From the NCBI RefSeq assembly GCF_029892565.1, contig NZ_JARXVH010000002.1, forward strand, positions 1-64,000: a stretch of 64,000 nt of DNA. Reading direction: 5' to 3'. The notes beneath the pieces were generated by a model. The model worked only from the letters and a program-made list of their open reading frames with translations. It made no database searches and was not told the origin of the DNA. This stretch comes from Streptomyces pseudovenezuelae. Lineage in GTDB: Bacteria > Actinomycetota > Actinomycetes > Streptomycetales > Streptomycetaceae. Position 1 is the stretch's first letter. The number at the start of each line of letters is the position of its first letter. A program made the position numbers and the translations under genes. Positions 34,940-43,717 of this stretch are shown here, piece after piece.

Positions 34940-35911
34940 TCACTCGCCGATGAGTCGCCGCAGCCAGTTCAGCCGTGCCGCCCCGGTCGACTGGGACATC
35001 GCCGCCTGCGGGGCGAAGCCGTCGTAGCCGTGGAAGCCGCCCGGCCATACGTGCAGTTCGGCCACCCCGCCGGCCTGCCAGATCCGGGAGGCGTAGGCGA
35101 CCGCCTCGTCGCGGAAGGTCTCCGCGGAGCCGACGTCGACGAAGGTGGGCGGCAGGTCGGCGAGGTCGTCGGCGCGGGCGGGGGAGGCGTAGGGGGAGAC
35201 GTCCGGGCCGCCGCGCAGTTCGCCGAGCAGCGCCGTCCAGCCGGTGTCGTTGGCTGTGCGGTCCCAGACGCCGAGGCCGGCCATCTGATGGGCGGACGGG
35301 GTGTCGTTGCGGTCGTCGAGCATCGGGCACATCAGTACCTGGCCGATCGGGCGCGGGCCCTTGCGGTCCCGGGTCAGCAGGCCGAGTGCCGCGGTCAGCC
35401 CGCCGCCGGCGCTGGCGCCCGCGATCACGATCCGCTCCGCGTCGCCGCCCAGCTCTGCGGCGTGCTCCGCCGTCCAGACCAGCCCGGCGTACACGTCCTC
35501 GATCGGCGCCGGATGGGGATGTTCCGGTGCCAGCCGGTACTCCACGGAGACGACGATCGCGTCCAGTTCCTTCGCCCAGTCCAGCGCCGCGGTCACGCCG
35601 GTCTTGTTGTCCCCGATGACCATGCCGCCGCCGTGGACGTGGTAGAAGACCGGCCGGGTGCCCACGGCCTCGGCGGTGGGGCGAGCGATGAACAGTGAGA
35701 TGTCCGGCGCGTCCTGGGGGCCGGGCACCGTACGTTCGTCGAGCTCGAAGAACCCGCCGACGGTCAGGTCGAGCTCGGCCAGCATCTGGATCCCCATCCC
35801 CTCGCGCATCGCGGTGATGTCGTCCATGGTGAGACCGGGCGAGATCACGTCCTTGATCAGCTCCAGGGCGGCGGCGAGCTCGGGGTCGAACGGGGGCGGA
35901 ACCAGGGTCAT
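34940..35911 (-). CDS. Alpha/beta hydrolase, hormone-sensitive-lipase type
   Basis: A 323-residue esterase. The oxyanion-hole HGGG is at residues 93-96, the nucleophile Ser168 in GASAGG, and the catalytic His in GGFHGYDGF near residue 303. No signal peptide, so intracellular. ATG 35911. It stands alone between the PucR and TerC genes. Likely hydrolyses short acyl esters, by family. Confidence 0.92.
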   Translation of the reverse strand: MTLVPPPFDPELAAALELIKDVISPGLTMDDITAMREGMGIQMLAELDLTVGGFFELDERTVPGPQDAPDISLFIARPTAEAVGTRPVFYHVHGGGMVIGDNKTGVTAALDWAKELDAIVVSVEYRLAPEHPHPAPIEDVYAGLVWTAEHAAELGGDAERIVIAGASAGGGLTAALGLLTRDRKGPRPIGQVLMCPMLDDRNDTPSAHQMAGLGVWDRTANDTGWTALLGELRGGPDVSPYASPARADDLADLPPTFVDVGSAETFRDEAVAYASRIWQAGGVAELHVWPGGFHGYDGFAPQAAMSQSTGAARLNWLRRLIGE

Positions 35912-35999
35912 GACGTCTCCTCACGCGGGGCGCGGCGGCTCTCACGTGCCATGGTCGGCGTGCCGCTGCCGTCCGGCCCGCCGCCGTCCGGCGGAAGGT

Positions 36000-36017
36000 G
36001 CCCGCCGAATGGCGGGC
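36000..36017. other. Small GC hairpin in the TerC leader region
   Basis: GCCCGCC (36000-36006) and GGCGGGC (36011-36017) pair across a GAAT loop. The 35912-36126 gap holds no gene. The hairpin could end the upstream region or form part of a TerC leader; I could not match it to a known riboswitch. Confidence 0.3.
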
Positions 36018-36126
36018 GGACGGCGCGAAACCGCCTCGTTGCCCGTTGTTCACCTGTACGTGGTGGAAGAGATCACACGTCGCGACAACGCTGACCAGAC
36101 CTCTCAACGCTCCAGGAGTACCACCC

Positions 36127-37092
36127 GTGAACGTCTCCCTCACCGTCTGGCTGCTGACCGTAGTGGCCCTGTGCGTGCTCGTCGCCGTCGACTTCTTCAT
36201 CGGCCGCAAACCTCATGACGTGTCGGTCAAGGAAGCCGGGGTGTGGACGGTCGTCTGGGTGGTCCTGGCCTGTCTCTTCGGGGTGGGGCTGCTCGTCTTC
36301 GGCGGCGCGGGGCCCGCGGGCGAGTTCTTCGCGGGGTACGTCACCGAGAAGTCGCTGAGCGTCGACAACCTCTTCGTCTTCGTCCTGATCATGGCGAAGT
36401 TCGCGGTGCCCTCGCAGTACCAGCAGCGGGTGCTGATGGTCGGCGTACTGGTGGCCCTGGTGCTGCGGGCCGGCTTCATCGCGGCCGGTGCGGCGATCAT
36501 CTCCACCTTCTCCTGGGTGTTCTACCTCTTCGGCGCCTTCCTGATCTGGACCGCCTGGAAGCTCATCCAGGACGCGCGCAAGGATGGGCACGAGGAGGAC
36601 TACCAGGAGAACAAGCTGCTGAAGGCGGTGGAGAAGCGGTTCGGCGTGGCCGACCGGTACCACGGCACCAAGCTGTGGGTCGAGCAGAACGGCAAGCGGG
36701 TCATGACCCCGATGCTGGTCGTGATGCTCGCGATCGGCTCCACGGACGTCCTGTTCGCGCTCGACTCGATCCCGGCCATCTACGGGCTCACCCAGGACCC
36801 GTACATCGTGTTCACCGCCAACGCCTTCGCCCTGATGGGTCTGCGCCAGCTGTACTTCCTCATCGGCGGCCTGCTCAAGAAACTGGTCCACCTCAGCTAC
36901 GGCCTGTCGATCATCCTCGGCTTCATCGGCGTCAAGCTGGTGCTGCACGCCCTCCACGAATCCGGCGTGCACGTCCCGGAGATCTCCATCCCCTTCTCCC
37001 TCGGCTTCATCGTCCTGGTCCTCGCGGTCACGACGATCACCAGCCTGCGGGCGTCGAAGAAGCAGGAGGAGCGGGAGGCGGCCCGTCCTTGA
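36127..37092 (+). CDS. TerC/Alx-family integral membrane protein
   Basis: A 321-residue membrane protein with 7 to 9 predicted helices. Family motifs include SLSVDNLFVFVLIM, GSTDVLFALDSIPAIYG and a C-terminal Arg/Lys/Glu-rich cytoplasmic tail. The acidic residues within the SxDN and LDS motifs suggest a metal-ion (Mn2+) route, as shown for Alx and MeeF/TerC relatives. GTG 36127. Many homologues are under a manganese riboswitch, but no convincing one is visible here. Confidence 0.92.
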   Translation: MNVSLTVWLLTVVALCVLVAVDFFIGRKPHDVSVKEAGVWTVVWVVLACLFGVGLLVFGGAGPAGEFFAGYVTEKSLSVDNLFVFVLIMAKFAVPSQYQQRVLMVGVLVALVLRAGFIAAGAAIISTFSWVFYLFGAFLIWTAWKLIQDARKDGHEEDYQENKLLKAVEKRFGVADRYHGTKLWVEQNGKRVMTPMLVVMLAIGSTDVLFALDSIPAIYGLTQDPYIVFTANAFALMGLRQLYFLIGGLLKKLVHLSYGLSIILGFIGVKLVLHALHESGVHVPEISIPFSLGFIVLVLAVTTITSLRASKKQEEREAARP

Positions 37093-37158
37093 CTTCGAGA
37101 GCGCTCGAAGATCTAGCGTCACGGGTGACGGTCCAGGCGTGGGTGAACGGAGACGGAC

Positions 37159-38040
37159 ATGCGTGTGGGTGTGCACATCAACCGGTTCGACCACAGTGGG
37201 GGAGGCCCCGCGGTCGGGACGGAACTCGCGTCGGCCGGTCGGGCGGCCGAGGCGGCCGGGGTCAGCTGGCTGTCGGTCATGGACCACTACTTCCAGATGG
37301 AGTTCAACGGCGGCGCCGAGGCCCCCATGCTGGAGGCCTACACGACCCTCGGCTACCTCGCGGGGCAGACCTCCACGGTGCAGCTCGGCGGGCTGGTCAC
37401 CGGCGTGACGTACCGCCACCCCGGCCTGCTCGCCAAGATCGCCACCTCGCTCGACGTGCTGTCCGGCGGCCGTGCCACCCTCGGCATCGGCGCGGCCTGG
37501 TACGGCCGCGAGCACGAGGGCCTCGGCGTGCCCTTCCCGCCGCTCGCCGAGCGCTTCGAGCACCTGGAGGAGGCCCTGCGCATCTGTCTGCAGATGTGGG
37601 ACCCGGCGAACAACGGCCCGTTCGAGGGCAAGCACTACCGGCTGGCCGAGACCCTGTGCGTACCGGCGCCGGTCAGCGCCCCTCGCCCCGAGATCATGAT
37701 CGGCGGTGGCGGCGAGAAGAAGACGCTGCGCCTGGTCGCCCGCTACGGCGACGCGTGCAACCTCTTCGCGACCTCGCCGGACGAGGTGCGGCACAAGCTC
37801 GACGTGCTGCGCGGCCACTGCGACACGGAGGGCCGCGACTACGACGCGATCCGCAAGACCGTCGCGTACAGCGGAGAGGCGGTCAACGAGGGCGATCTCG
37901 ACGCCTTCACGCGGGACATCGCGGGCTACACCGGGCTCGGCATCGACACGGTCATCCTCTCGCCGCGCCTCGGTGAGACCTCCGGCTGGATCGAGAGCTT
38001 CGTGGCGCCGGCCGTTCAGCGGCTGGCCGGGCTCGACTGA
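37159..38040 (+). CDS. LLM-class F420-dependent oxidoreductase
   Basis: A 293-residue luciferase-like TIM barrel with RVGVHINRFD at the first strand, HPGLLAKIATSLDVLSGG, LGIGAAWYGREHEGLG and RPEIMIGGGGEKKTLRL. By family an F420H2- or F420-dependent redox enzyme. ATG 37159 follows GGAGACGGAC. Its 3' end overlaps the convergent zinc-ribbon gene by 25 bp. Confidence 0.9.
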   Translation: MRVGVHINRFDHSGGGPAVGTELASAGRAAEAAGVSWLSVMDHYFQMEFNGGAEAPMLEAYTTLGYLAGQTSTVQLGGLVTGVTYRHPGLLAKIATSLDVLSGGRATLGIGAAWYGREHEGLGVPFPPLAERFEHLEEALRICLQMWDPANNGPFEGKHYRLAETLCVPAPVSAPRPEIMIGGGGEKKTLRLVARYGDACNLFATSPDEVRHKLDVLRGHCDTEGRDYDAIRKTVAYSGEAVNEGDLDAFTRDIAGYTGLGIDTVILSPRLGETSGWIESFVAPAVQRLAGLD

Positions 38041-38234
38041 GCGGTGGCGGGGCGGCTGCGCGAGACGATCCGCACACCGCGGTCGTCGACGTTCCTGACC
38101 TGGAGCGAACCGCAGCCGCAGCGCGTCCACAGGGTGAGCCCCGCCGCTGTGACGTGCCGGGACAGCACCTGGAACGGTTCGGCGCCGTCCGGCCATCCGC
38201 AGTGCGGGCAGCCGGTGCCGGTCGGGCTGGTCAT
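38016..38234 (-). CDS. Small zinc-ribbon-like protein of unknown function
   Basis: A 72-residue protein with two cysteine pairs (CPHCG at residues 9-13 and CGCG at 39-42) likely to bind one zinc. ATG 38234. It diverges from the LysR gene at 38349 and runs 25 bp into the convergent oxidoreductase gene. Codon use supports coding, but function is unknown; such ribbons often bind nucleic acid or proteins. Confidence 0.6.
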   Translation of the reverse strand: MTSPTGTGCPHCGWPDGAEPFQVLSRHVTAAGLTLWTRCGCGSLQVRNVDDRGVRIVSRSRPATAQSSPASR

Positions 38235-38348
38235 GGCAACTCCTCGTACCTCGTGGCTGGTTGACCGTCGCGACACAGCCAGAGTGCGGCCCGACCTCCG
38301 TACACGTCCAGGTTGACTTTGCGGACCCGACCTTGAAGCGTGGGCTTC

Positions 38349-39254
38349 ATGATTGATCTGCGCCGGCTCCACGTCCTGCGCGCGGTCGCGCACTACGGCA
38401 CGGTCACCGCGGCCGCCCGCGCCCTGCACTTCACCCCGTCCGCCGCCTCCCAGCAGATCCGCCAGCTCGCCCGCGACCTGGACGTCGACCTGCTCGAACC
38501 GCAGGGCCGCGGGGTACGGCTCACCCCGGCCGCCGAGAGCCTGCTCGCGCACGCCGACGCCATCCAGACCCGCTGGGAACAGGCCGAGCTGGACCTGCGT
38601 GCCGATCACGGCTCTCCCGGCGGCCCGTTGCGGGTGAGCGGCTTCCCGGTGGCCGTGTCGGTGCTGCTGGCCCCGATGGCGGTGCGGCTGCACGAGCGGC
38701 ATCCACGGCTGTCGGTCCGCATCCAGGAGGCGGGTGTGCCGGAGAGCTTCGACCAGCTCTTCGAGGGCGAGGCCGATCTGGCGGTCGTGGAGGCCACCCC
38801 GCACAACCCGCCGCTCAGCGACGCCCGCTTCGATCAACAGCCCTTGCTGGACGACCCGTTCGACCTCGTCGTACCCGAGGACCACCCGCTGGCGGGGCGC
38901 GAGCGCGTCGACCTGGCCGACGCGGCGCACGAGGACTGGATCGCCCCGGTGCCGGACAGTCCCTGCCGCCCGCACGTGCTGTCGGCGTGTGGCGAGGCCG
39001 GCTTCAGCCCCGGCGTCGTGCATCACGCGCTGGACTGGAACGTCACCGCCCACCTGGTCGCCCACCGGCTCGGCGTGGCCCTGATCCCGAGGCTCGCCCA
39101 GCTCACCCCGCATCTGCCGATCACCCGCGTCCGCTGCACGGGCAACCCGCACCGCAAGCTGCTCACCTGCACCCGCACCGGCGGCCGGGACCGCCCCGCG
39201 GTCGCCGCCGCGCTACGGGAACTGCGCGAGCTCGCGCCGACGGCGGTGGCCTGA
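38349..39254 (+). CDS. LysR-family transcriptional regulator
   Basis: A 301-residue regulator with the LysR helix-turn-helix in residues 1-60 (LHVLRAVAHYGTVTAAARAL, PSAASQQIRQLARDL) and an effector-binding domain after residue 85. ATG 38349 is preferred over GTG 38340. Divergent from the zinc-ribbon gene; target otherwise unclear. A perfect-stem terminator follows. Confidence 0.92.
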   Translation: MIDLRRLHVLRAVAHYGTVTAAARALHFTPSAASQQIRQLARDLDVDLLEPQGRGVRLTPAAESLLAHADAIQTRWEQAELDLRADHGSPGGPLRVSGFPVAVSVLLAPMAVRLHERHPRLSVRIQEAGVPESFDQLFEGEADLAVVEATPHNPPLSDARFDQQPLLDDPFDLVVPEDHPLAGRERVDLADAAHEDWIAPVPDSPCRPHVLSACGEAGFSPGVVHHALDWNVTAHLVAHRLGVALIPRLAQLTPHLPITRVRCTGNPHRKLLTCTRTGGRDRPAVAAALRELRELAPTAVA

Positions 39255-39275
39255 GGGACGAGGTGGGCCGAACGG

Positions 39276-39314
39276 CCGGAAGGGGCCGGAGCCCGTGGCT
39301 CCGGCCCCTTCCGG
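39276..39314. terminator. Bidirectional terminator, 18-bp perfect stem
   Basis: CCGGAAGGGGCCGGAGCC (39276-39293) pairs perfectly with 39297-39314 around a CGT loop. Lies between the convergent LysR and FMN-reductase genes. Confidence 0.88.
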
Positions 39315-39330
39315 GATATTCGCTTGCAGA

Positions 39331-39894
39331 TCAGGCGGCAACCGTCTCGCCCGCGTGCCCGTGCAGACGGGCGATCACCTCGGTCACCTGCGCGGCGACC
39401 TCGGCGTCGTCGGCCGGGTGGGTCTCGGCGAAGCGGACCACGGAACCGGGGATGGAGAGCTTGAGGTCCTCGATCACCTTGCCGCCGGCGATGCCCACGG
39501 CCTTGCGCGCCTCATCCTGCGCCCACACGCCGCCGAACTGGCCGTAGGCGGTACCGACCACGGCGACGGGCTTGCCGCCGAAGCCGCTGGCACCGTAGGG
39601 GCGCGACAGCCAGTCGATGGCGTTCTTCAGGACGGCCGGAATGGTGCCGTTGTACTCGGGGGAGAAGAGCAGGAAGGCGTCGGCGGCCTGGGCGGCGGCA
39701 CGCAGCTTGGCGGCGGCGGGCGGCACGTCGCCCTCTACGTCGATGTCCTCGTTGTAGAAGGGGATCTCGGCCAGGCCCTCGAACAGTTCGACGTCCGCGC
39801 CCTCCGGGGCCAGCTTCACAGCGGCCTCGGCGAGCTGGCGGTTGTGCGAACCGGCACGAAGGCTGCCGACGAGCGCGAGGATGCGAACAGACAT
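39331..39894 (-). CDS. NADPH-dependent FMN reductase
   Basis: A 187-residue flavodoxin-fold reductase with the flavin phosphate loop GSLRAGSHNR (residues 10-19) and the SPEYNGTIPAVLKNAIDWL signature. Reduces FMN, quinones, azo or metal compounds, by family. ATG 39894. It diverges from the TetR gene at 40016, with two dyads between them, so its expression is probably controlled by that regulator. Confidence 0.93.
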   Translation of the reverse strand: MSVRILALVGSLRAGSHNRQLAEAAVKLAPEGADVELFEGLAEIPFYNEDIDVEGDVPPAAAKLRAAAQAADAFLLFSPEYNGTIPAVLKNAIDWLSRPYGASGFGGKPVAVVGTAYGQFGGVWAQDEARKAVGIAGGKVIEDLKLSIPGSVVRFAETHPADDAEVAAQVTEVIARLHGHAGETVAA

Positions 39895-39938
39895 GGGGGA
39901 CTCCAGAGGGGGGTGCTGAAACATTGCCGTTACGATCC

Positions 39939-39985
39939 GGACCGAGGTCCGTTTAATTTCTAGCACCCTAAGCGGACTGCGGTCC
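39939..39985. promoter_or_regulatory. Two TetR operator candidates, GGAC(C/T)NNGGTCC dyads
   Basis: GGACCGAGGTCC (39939-39950) is a perfect 12-bp palindrome and GGACTGCGGTCC (39974-39985) is a near copy; centres are 35 bp apart. They lie in the 121-bp FMN-reductase/TetR divergent region around the AT-rich core TTTAATTTCTAG. Confidence 0.65.
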
Positions 39986-40015
39986 AGTTTTGTTCCCATG
40001 CTTTACGCTGTCTTC

Positions 40016-40678
40016 ATGTCCGCCACCCTGCCGCCCATCCCGGCGCCTCAGGAGCCCGTCGGCGAGCCGGAGTTGTTGCAGCTCAGCGCCGCTGAGGACG
40101 AGCCCTGCCTGCGGGCCGACGCCGCGCGCAACCGGGCCGCGCTGCTGGAGGCGGCCACCCGGCTGATCGCCGAGCACGGCGCGGCCGGGGTCACGATGGA
40201 GGCGGTGGCCGCCGCGGCCAAAGTGGGCAAGGGGACCGTCTTCCGTCGCTTCGGCGACCGGACCGGACTGCTGATGGCCCTGCTGGACCACTCGGCGAAG
40301 AAGCTCCAGGCGGACTTCCTCGGCGGCCCGGCCCCGCTGGGACCCGGGGCCCCGCCTCTGGAGCGGCTGCGGGCGTTCGGTGTGGCGGTGCTGTACCGCA
40401 CGCACGAGCAGTTGGATCTGCAACTGGCCGCCCAGCCGGAGCCGACCCGCAGGTTCGGCCTGCCGCCGACCCGGGCGCTCACGATGCACGTCACCGTTCT
40501 GCTGCGGCAGCTCGTGCCGGACGCCGACTGCGAACTGCTGGCGCGGATGCTGATGGGTTACCTCGACCCCGCCCTGATCCACCACCTCACCAAGCAGTGC
40601 GGGATGCCCATGGACCGGCTGGAGGCCGGCTGGGTCGACCTCGTCGCGCGCGTGACCTGTACACCGCAGTCCCGCTGA
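40016..40678 (+). CDS. TetR-family transcriptional regulator
   Basis: A 220-residue regulator with a 30-residue Pro-rich lead, then a TetR helix-turn-helix at about residues 40-85 (VTMEAVAAAAKVGKGTVFRRFGDR). ATG 40016 (or 39998) has no RBS and a TTTACGCT -10-like element just before it, so a leaderless transcript is possible. Divergent FMN reductase is the likely target. Confidence 0.9.
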   Translation: MSATLPPIPAPQEPVGEPELLQLSAAEDEPCLRADAARNRAALLEAATRLIAEHGAAGVTMEAVAAAAKVGKGTVFRRFGDRTGLLMALLDHSAKKLQADFLGGPAPLGPGAPPLERLRAFGVAVLYRTHEQLDLQLAAQPEPTRRFGLPPTRALTMHVTVLLRQLVPDADCELLARMLMGYLDPALIHHLTKQCGMPMDRLEAGWVDLVARVTCTPQSR

Positions 40679-40685
40679 GTCCGGC

Positions 40686-41825
40686 TCAGCCGTGGTGCGA
40701 GCTGAAGAAGTCGACCAAGCCCTGCGGGGCGTCGTCGCGGAACATCAGGACCCCGTTCGCGGCGGAGTCCGCCGCCGCCTCTTCGCTGCGCGGGAACAGC
40801 TTCGCCTCATAGGCGGCCAGTGCGGCTTCGGTGTCGCCGGGGTGTGCGGCCAGCGCCTGGCCCAGTTCGGCCCCGTCGAACATGGCCAGGTTGGCGCCCA
40901 CGCCCGCGAACGGTGACATCAGATGGGCCGCGTCGCCCAGCAGCGTGACCCCGGGCACCCGGTCCCAGCGGTGTCCGATCGGCAGGGCGTGGATGTGCCG
41001 TGGCACCAGCGGTCCGTCGGCGTCGCCGATCAGCGCCCGCAGGCTCTTGTCCCAGTCGTCGAAGTGCCCCAGCGTGTACGCCTTCGCCGCCTCGGTGTCC
41101 GTGAAGTCGACGCCGTCGAACTCGTCCTCGGGGACGCTGATCGCCACGTAGATGTGCAGACTGTCGTCGGTCTCGCGGTGGCCCAGGAAGCCCTTGCCCG
41201 CGCCGAGCGCCATCAGCATGCCGTCGCCGACGACCTCGGCGCTCACGGGATGCCGCAGGCGGGCGTCGGGGAGGTCCGCCTCGACGAACGAGATGCCGGT
41301 GTACTCGGGCCGCGCGTCCGAGAGCAGCGGCCGCACCTTGGACCAGGCGCCGTCCGCGCCGATCAGCAGATCGGTCGTGAAGGAAGTGGCGTCGGCCAGC
41401 GTCACCTCGTGCCGGCCGCCGTCGAGCGGGCGGGCGCCGGTGACCTTGGCTCCCCAGCGGACGGTGCCCTCGGGCAGTGAGTCGAGCAGCAGGTCGCGCA
41501 ACTGACCGCGGTCGACCTCGGGGCGCCCGCCGTTGCCGTCGTCGGGCGTGTCCACGAGGACCGTGCCGTCGCGGTCGAGGACGCGGGTGGCCTCGCCGCC
41601 CGGGTTGACCAGCGTCAGGAACCTCTCGTGCAGACCTGCCGCGCGCAGCGCCGGCTGGCCCGAGTCGTCGTGGATGTCGAGCATGCCGCCCTGAGTGCGT
41701 GCGGCGGGGGAGTCGTCGAGGTCGAGGACGGCGGCCTCGATGCCGTTCACGTGCAGGACCCGGGCGAGCGTGAGCCCGCCGAGTCCGCCTCCGATGACGG
41801 CGATGGGGTGGTGAGGGGTGGTCAT
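40686..41825 (-). CDS. TetX-like FAD-dependent monooxygenase
   Basis: A 379-residue group-A flavoprotein monooxygenase. It shows GGGLGG (residues 11-16), the TetX-like GGMLDIHDDSGQPALRAAGL, DRGQLRDLLLDSL and the FAD-ribityl motif LLGDAAHLMSPFAGVGANLA. These segments align well, by eye, with TetX tetracycline-inactivating enzymes, but many relatives act on other aromatics. ATG 41825. Transcribed from the TetR gene 58 bp upstream, whose promoter has three operator copies. Function as a resistance enzyme is possible but unproven. Confidence 0.85.
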   Translation of the reverse strand: MTTPHHPIAVIGGGLGGLTLARVLHVNGIEAAVLDLDDSPAARTQGGMLDIHDDSGQPALRAAGLHERFLTLVNPGGEATRVLDRDGTVLVDTPDDGNGGRPEVDRGQLRDLLLDSLPEGTVRWGAKVTGARPLDGGRHEVTLADATSFTTDLLIGADGAWSKVRPLLSDARPEYTGISFVEADLPDARLRHPVSAEVVGDGMLMALGAGKGFLGHRETDDSLHIYVAISVPEDEFDGVDFTDTEAAKAYTLGHFDDWDKSLRALIGDADGPLVPRHIHALPIGHRWDRVPGVTLLGDAAHLMSPFAGVGANLAMFDGAELGQALAAHPGDTEAALAAYEAKLFPRSEEAAADSAANGVLMFRDDAPQGLVDFFSSHHG

Positions 41826-41883
41826 GGTGAACCTCCTTGAAAGGGGCGGGACTTGAAGGGGTGGCATGGGGGGCGGAGCGACG

Positions 41884-42558
41884 TCAGTCGGGTACGGCGG
41901 TCCGCTCGATACCGGTGATCAGTGCCTGGAATCCCCACGACTGGCGTACCGGGGGTGCTCCCGAGAGCAGGGTGTCGGCGAGTGCGGCGAGGTGCGGGTG
42001 TGTCTGGTCGGACACCTCGTGCAGGGCGCGGGTCAGGGTGTCCCAGTCCTCCTGGGTGGCCTCGTCCGCGGAGTGCTCGGCTGCCGTCGCGGTGGCCTGC
42101 TGGAGCAGCATGTCGACACCCCACGCGGCCTGCGCCGGCGGGACGCCGCCCTCGTCGAGCAGGGTCAGCAGCGTCTCGATCAGGGTCAGGTAGTGCGGCC
42201 CGCTCGGCCGGGCGGTGAGCGCGGAGCGGGCCAGGCTCGGGTGCTCGAAGAGCATCGCGGTGTACGCGGTGAGGACCCGCTCCAGCCGCTCGCGCCACGT
42301 GCCCTCGGCCGGGACGGGACCGATGGTGCCCAGCAGCTCGTCCAGGACGGCCGCGTGCAGCTCCGCGGTGTTGCGCACGTAGACGTACAGCGAGGCCGGG
42401 CCGGTGTCGAGCTCCTGCGCCAGGCGCCGCATGGTCACCTTCGGCAGGCCCTCGGCACGCAGCACGGCGACCGCGGCGGCCACGATGCCCTCCCTGGACA
42501 GGGCGGGCTTGGCCGGACGCTCGCGGCGGCTGCGGGGGATGTCGGGGCGGTCTGTCAT
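41884..42558 (-). CDS. TetR-family regulator of the TetX-like gene
   Basis: A 224-residue regulator. Its helix-turn-helix (about residues 20-65, VTMRRLAQELDTGPASLYVYV) and C-terminal ligand domain resemble the subgroup that includes actinorhodin and tetracycline-type repressors. ATG 42558. Three phased palindromes directly upstream are its likely operators, and the divergent LacI-pobA operon may be covered by the same sites. Confidence 0.9.
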   Translation of the reverse strand: MTDRPDIPRSRRERPAKPALSREGIVAAAVAVLRAEGLPKVTMRRLAQELDTGPASLYVYVRNTAELHAAVLDELLGTIGPVPAEGTWRERLERVLTAYTAMLFEHPSLARSALTARPSGPHYLTLIETLLTLLDEGGVPPAQAAWGVDMLLQQATATAAEHSADEATQEDWDTLTRALHEVSDQTHPHLAALADTLLSGAPPVRQSWGFQALITGIERTAVPD

Positions 42559-42572
42559 GCCTCCACGGTAAC

Positions 42573-42612
42573 GAACATGTTCGTTGAGAACAAGTTCGTG
42601 ACGAACATATTC
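42573..42612. promoter_or_regulatory. Three phased TetR boxes GAACAWRTTC-type at 15-bp intervals
   Basis: GAACATGTTC (42573-42582), GAACAAGTTC (42588-42597) and GAACATATTC (42603-42612) repeat at exactly 15 bp; the first is a perfect palindrome and most copies extend to CGAACA..TTCGTT. They fill the space just before the TetR start and face the divergent LacI gene. Confidence 0.8.
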
Positions 42613-42665
42613 GTTGTAGGCCGAGTGTGGCCTCCGACACAGGTTCTGCAAAGATGCCGTACGTC

Positions 42666-43700
42666 ATGGTGCAGATACCGAACACGCCCGCGCTCGCGTC
42701 CCCCGCCGCGCGCCCCGTGCCCACGAGCGCCGATGTGGCCCGCCTGGCCGGAGTCTCGCGCGCGACCGTCTCCTACGTCCTCAACAACACCAGCGCCGTA
42801 CGGATCAGCGAGCCCACGCGCCGCCGTGTCCACGAGGCCGCGAAGGAACTCGGGTACGTGCCCCATGCGGCCGCCCGCAGCCTGCGCGCCGGACACAGCC
42901 GCCTGGTCCTGATGCCCGCCCCGACCATCCCGGTCGGCCCGCTCTACAGCCAGTTCATCAACGAACTCCAGTGGGCGCTCGGCCGCCTCGACTACACGGT
43001 CGTCCAGTACGGCACCGTCGGCCTGCAGGGCGACGAGGCCGCCCGCGCCTGGGCCGAACTGCGGCCCGTCGCCGTCCTGGTGCCCGGCGCGGGACTCGGC
43101 CCGCAGGGCGTGACGGTGCTCAAGCGCTCCGGTGCCCGGGCCGTCGTCACCCTCGGCCCCGAGTCCGTCGAGGGCGCCCACGCCCTGCTCATGGACCACG
43201 AGGCCGTCGGCTTCTGTGCCGGCCGCCACCTGTACGACCGCGGCCGGCGCCGCGTCGGCGTCCTTGTCCCCGAGGAGGGCGGCCTGGAGCCCTTCTCGCT
43301 GCCCCGCCTGAAGGGCGTGCGCCGGGCCTTCGACGGCACCGACGCGGCGGTCACCGACCTGCTCCTCGCCTACGACGAGCAGGCCGCCGCGCGCCTCGCC
43401 GCCCGCTGGCGCGCCCTCGACCTCGACGCCGTGTTCGCGTACAACGACGAGTACGCGATGCTGCTGATGCGCGCCCTGCAGGACGAGGGCGTCCGCATCC
43501 CGGAGGAAACGGCCGTGATCGGCGCCGACGACCTCGTGCTCGGCCGGCTGCTGCGGCCCCGGCTGAGCACGGTGCACATCGAGCTCCCGTCCGGCCGCGA
43601 CCTCGCCGAACTGGTGGACCGCGCGGTGCGCGACCCGGGTGCCGCGCCCGAGACGCACGAGGTGCTGGGCGCCACGGTGGTCCACCGCGACTCCAGCTGA
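42666..43700 (+). CDS. LacI-family transcriptional regulator
   Basis: A regulator of about 344 residues with a LacI helix-turn-helix (SADVARLAGVSRATVSYVLN) after a 15-residue lead and a sugar-binding-protein-like effector domain. Start is uncertain among 42627, 42654 and 42666; none has a good RBS. The gene is 17 bp before pobA and co-directional, so it may act as a pobA regulator. LacI control of an aromatic hydroxylase is uncommon; PobR proteins known in other bacteria are AraC- or IclR-type. Confidence 0.85.
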   Translation: MVQIPNTPALASPAARPVPTSADVARLAGVSRATVSYVLNNTSAVRISEPTRRRVHEAAKELGYVPHAAARSLRAGHSRLVLMPAPTIPVGPLYSQFINELQWALGRLDYTVVQYGTVGLQGDEAARAWAELRPVAVLVPGAGLGPQGVTVLKRSGARAVVTLGPESVEGAHALLMDHEAVGFCAGRHLYDRGRRRVGVLVPEEGGLEPFSLPRLKGVRRAFDGTDAAVTDLLLAYDEQAAARLAARWRALDLDAVFAYNDEYAMLLMRALQDEGVRIPEETAVIGADDLVLGRLLRPRLSTVHIELPSGRDLAELVDRAVRDPGAAPETHEVLGATVVHRDSS

Positions 43701-43717
43701 ACCCACAGGAGGCGCCC

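Noticed and set aside
35912..36126. Manganese (yybP-ykoY) riboswitch before the TerC gene
   Set aside because: Searched because TerC genes often have one, but the conserved loop sequences and paired stems could not be found; only a small GC hairpin is present.
42573..42612. CRISPR-like or iteron-like array
   Set aside because: Units are 10-bp palindromes at a 15-bp period with no spacers of useful length; they fit regulator boxes beside a TetR gene.
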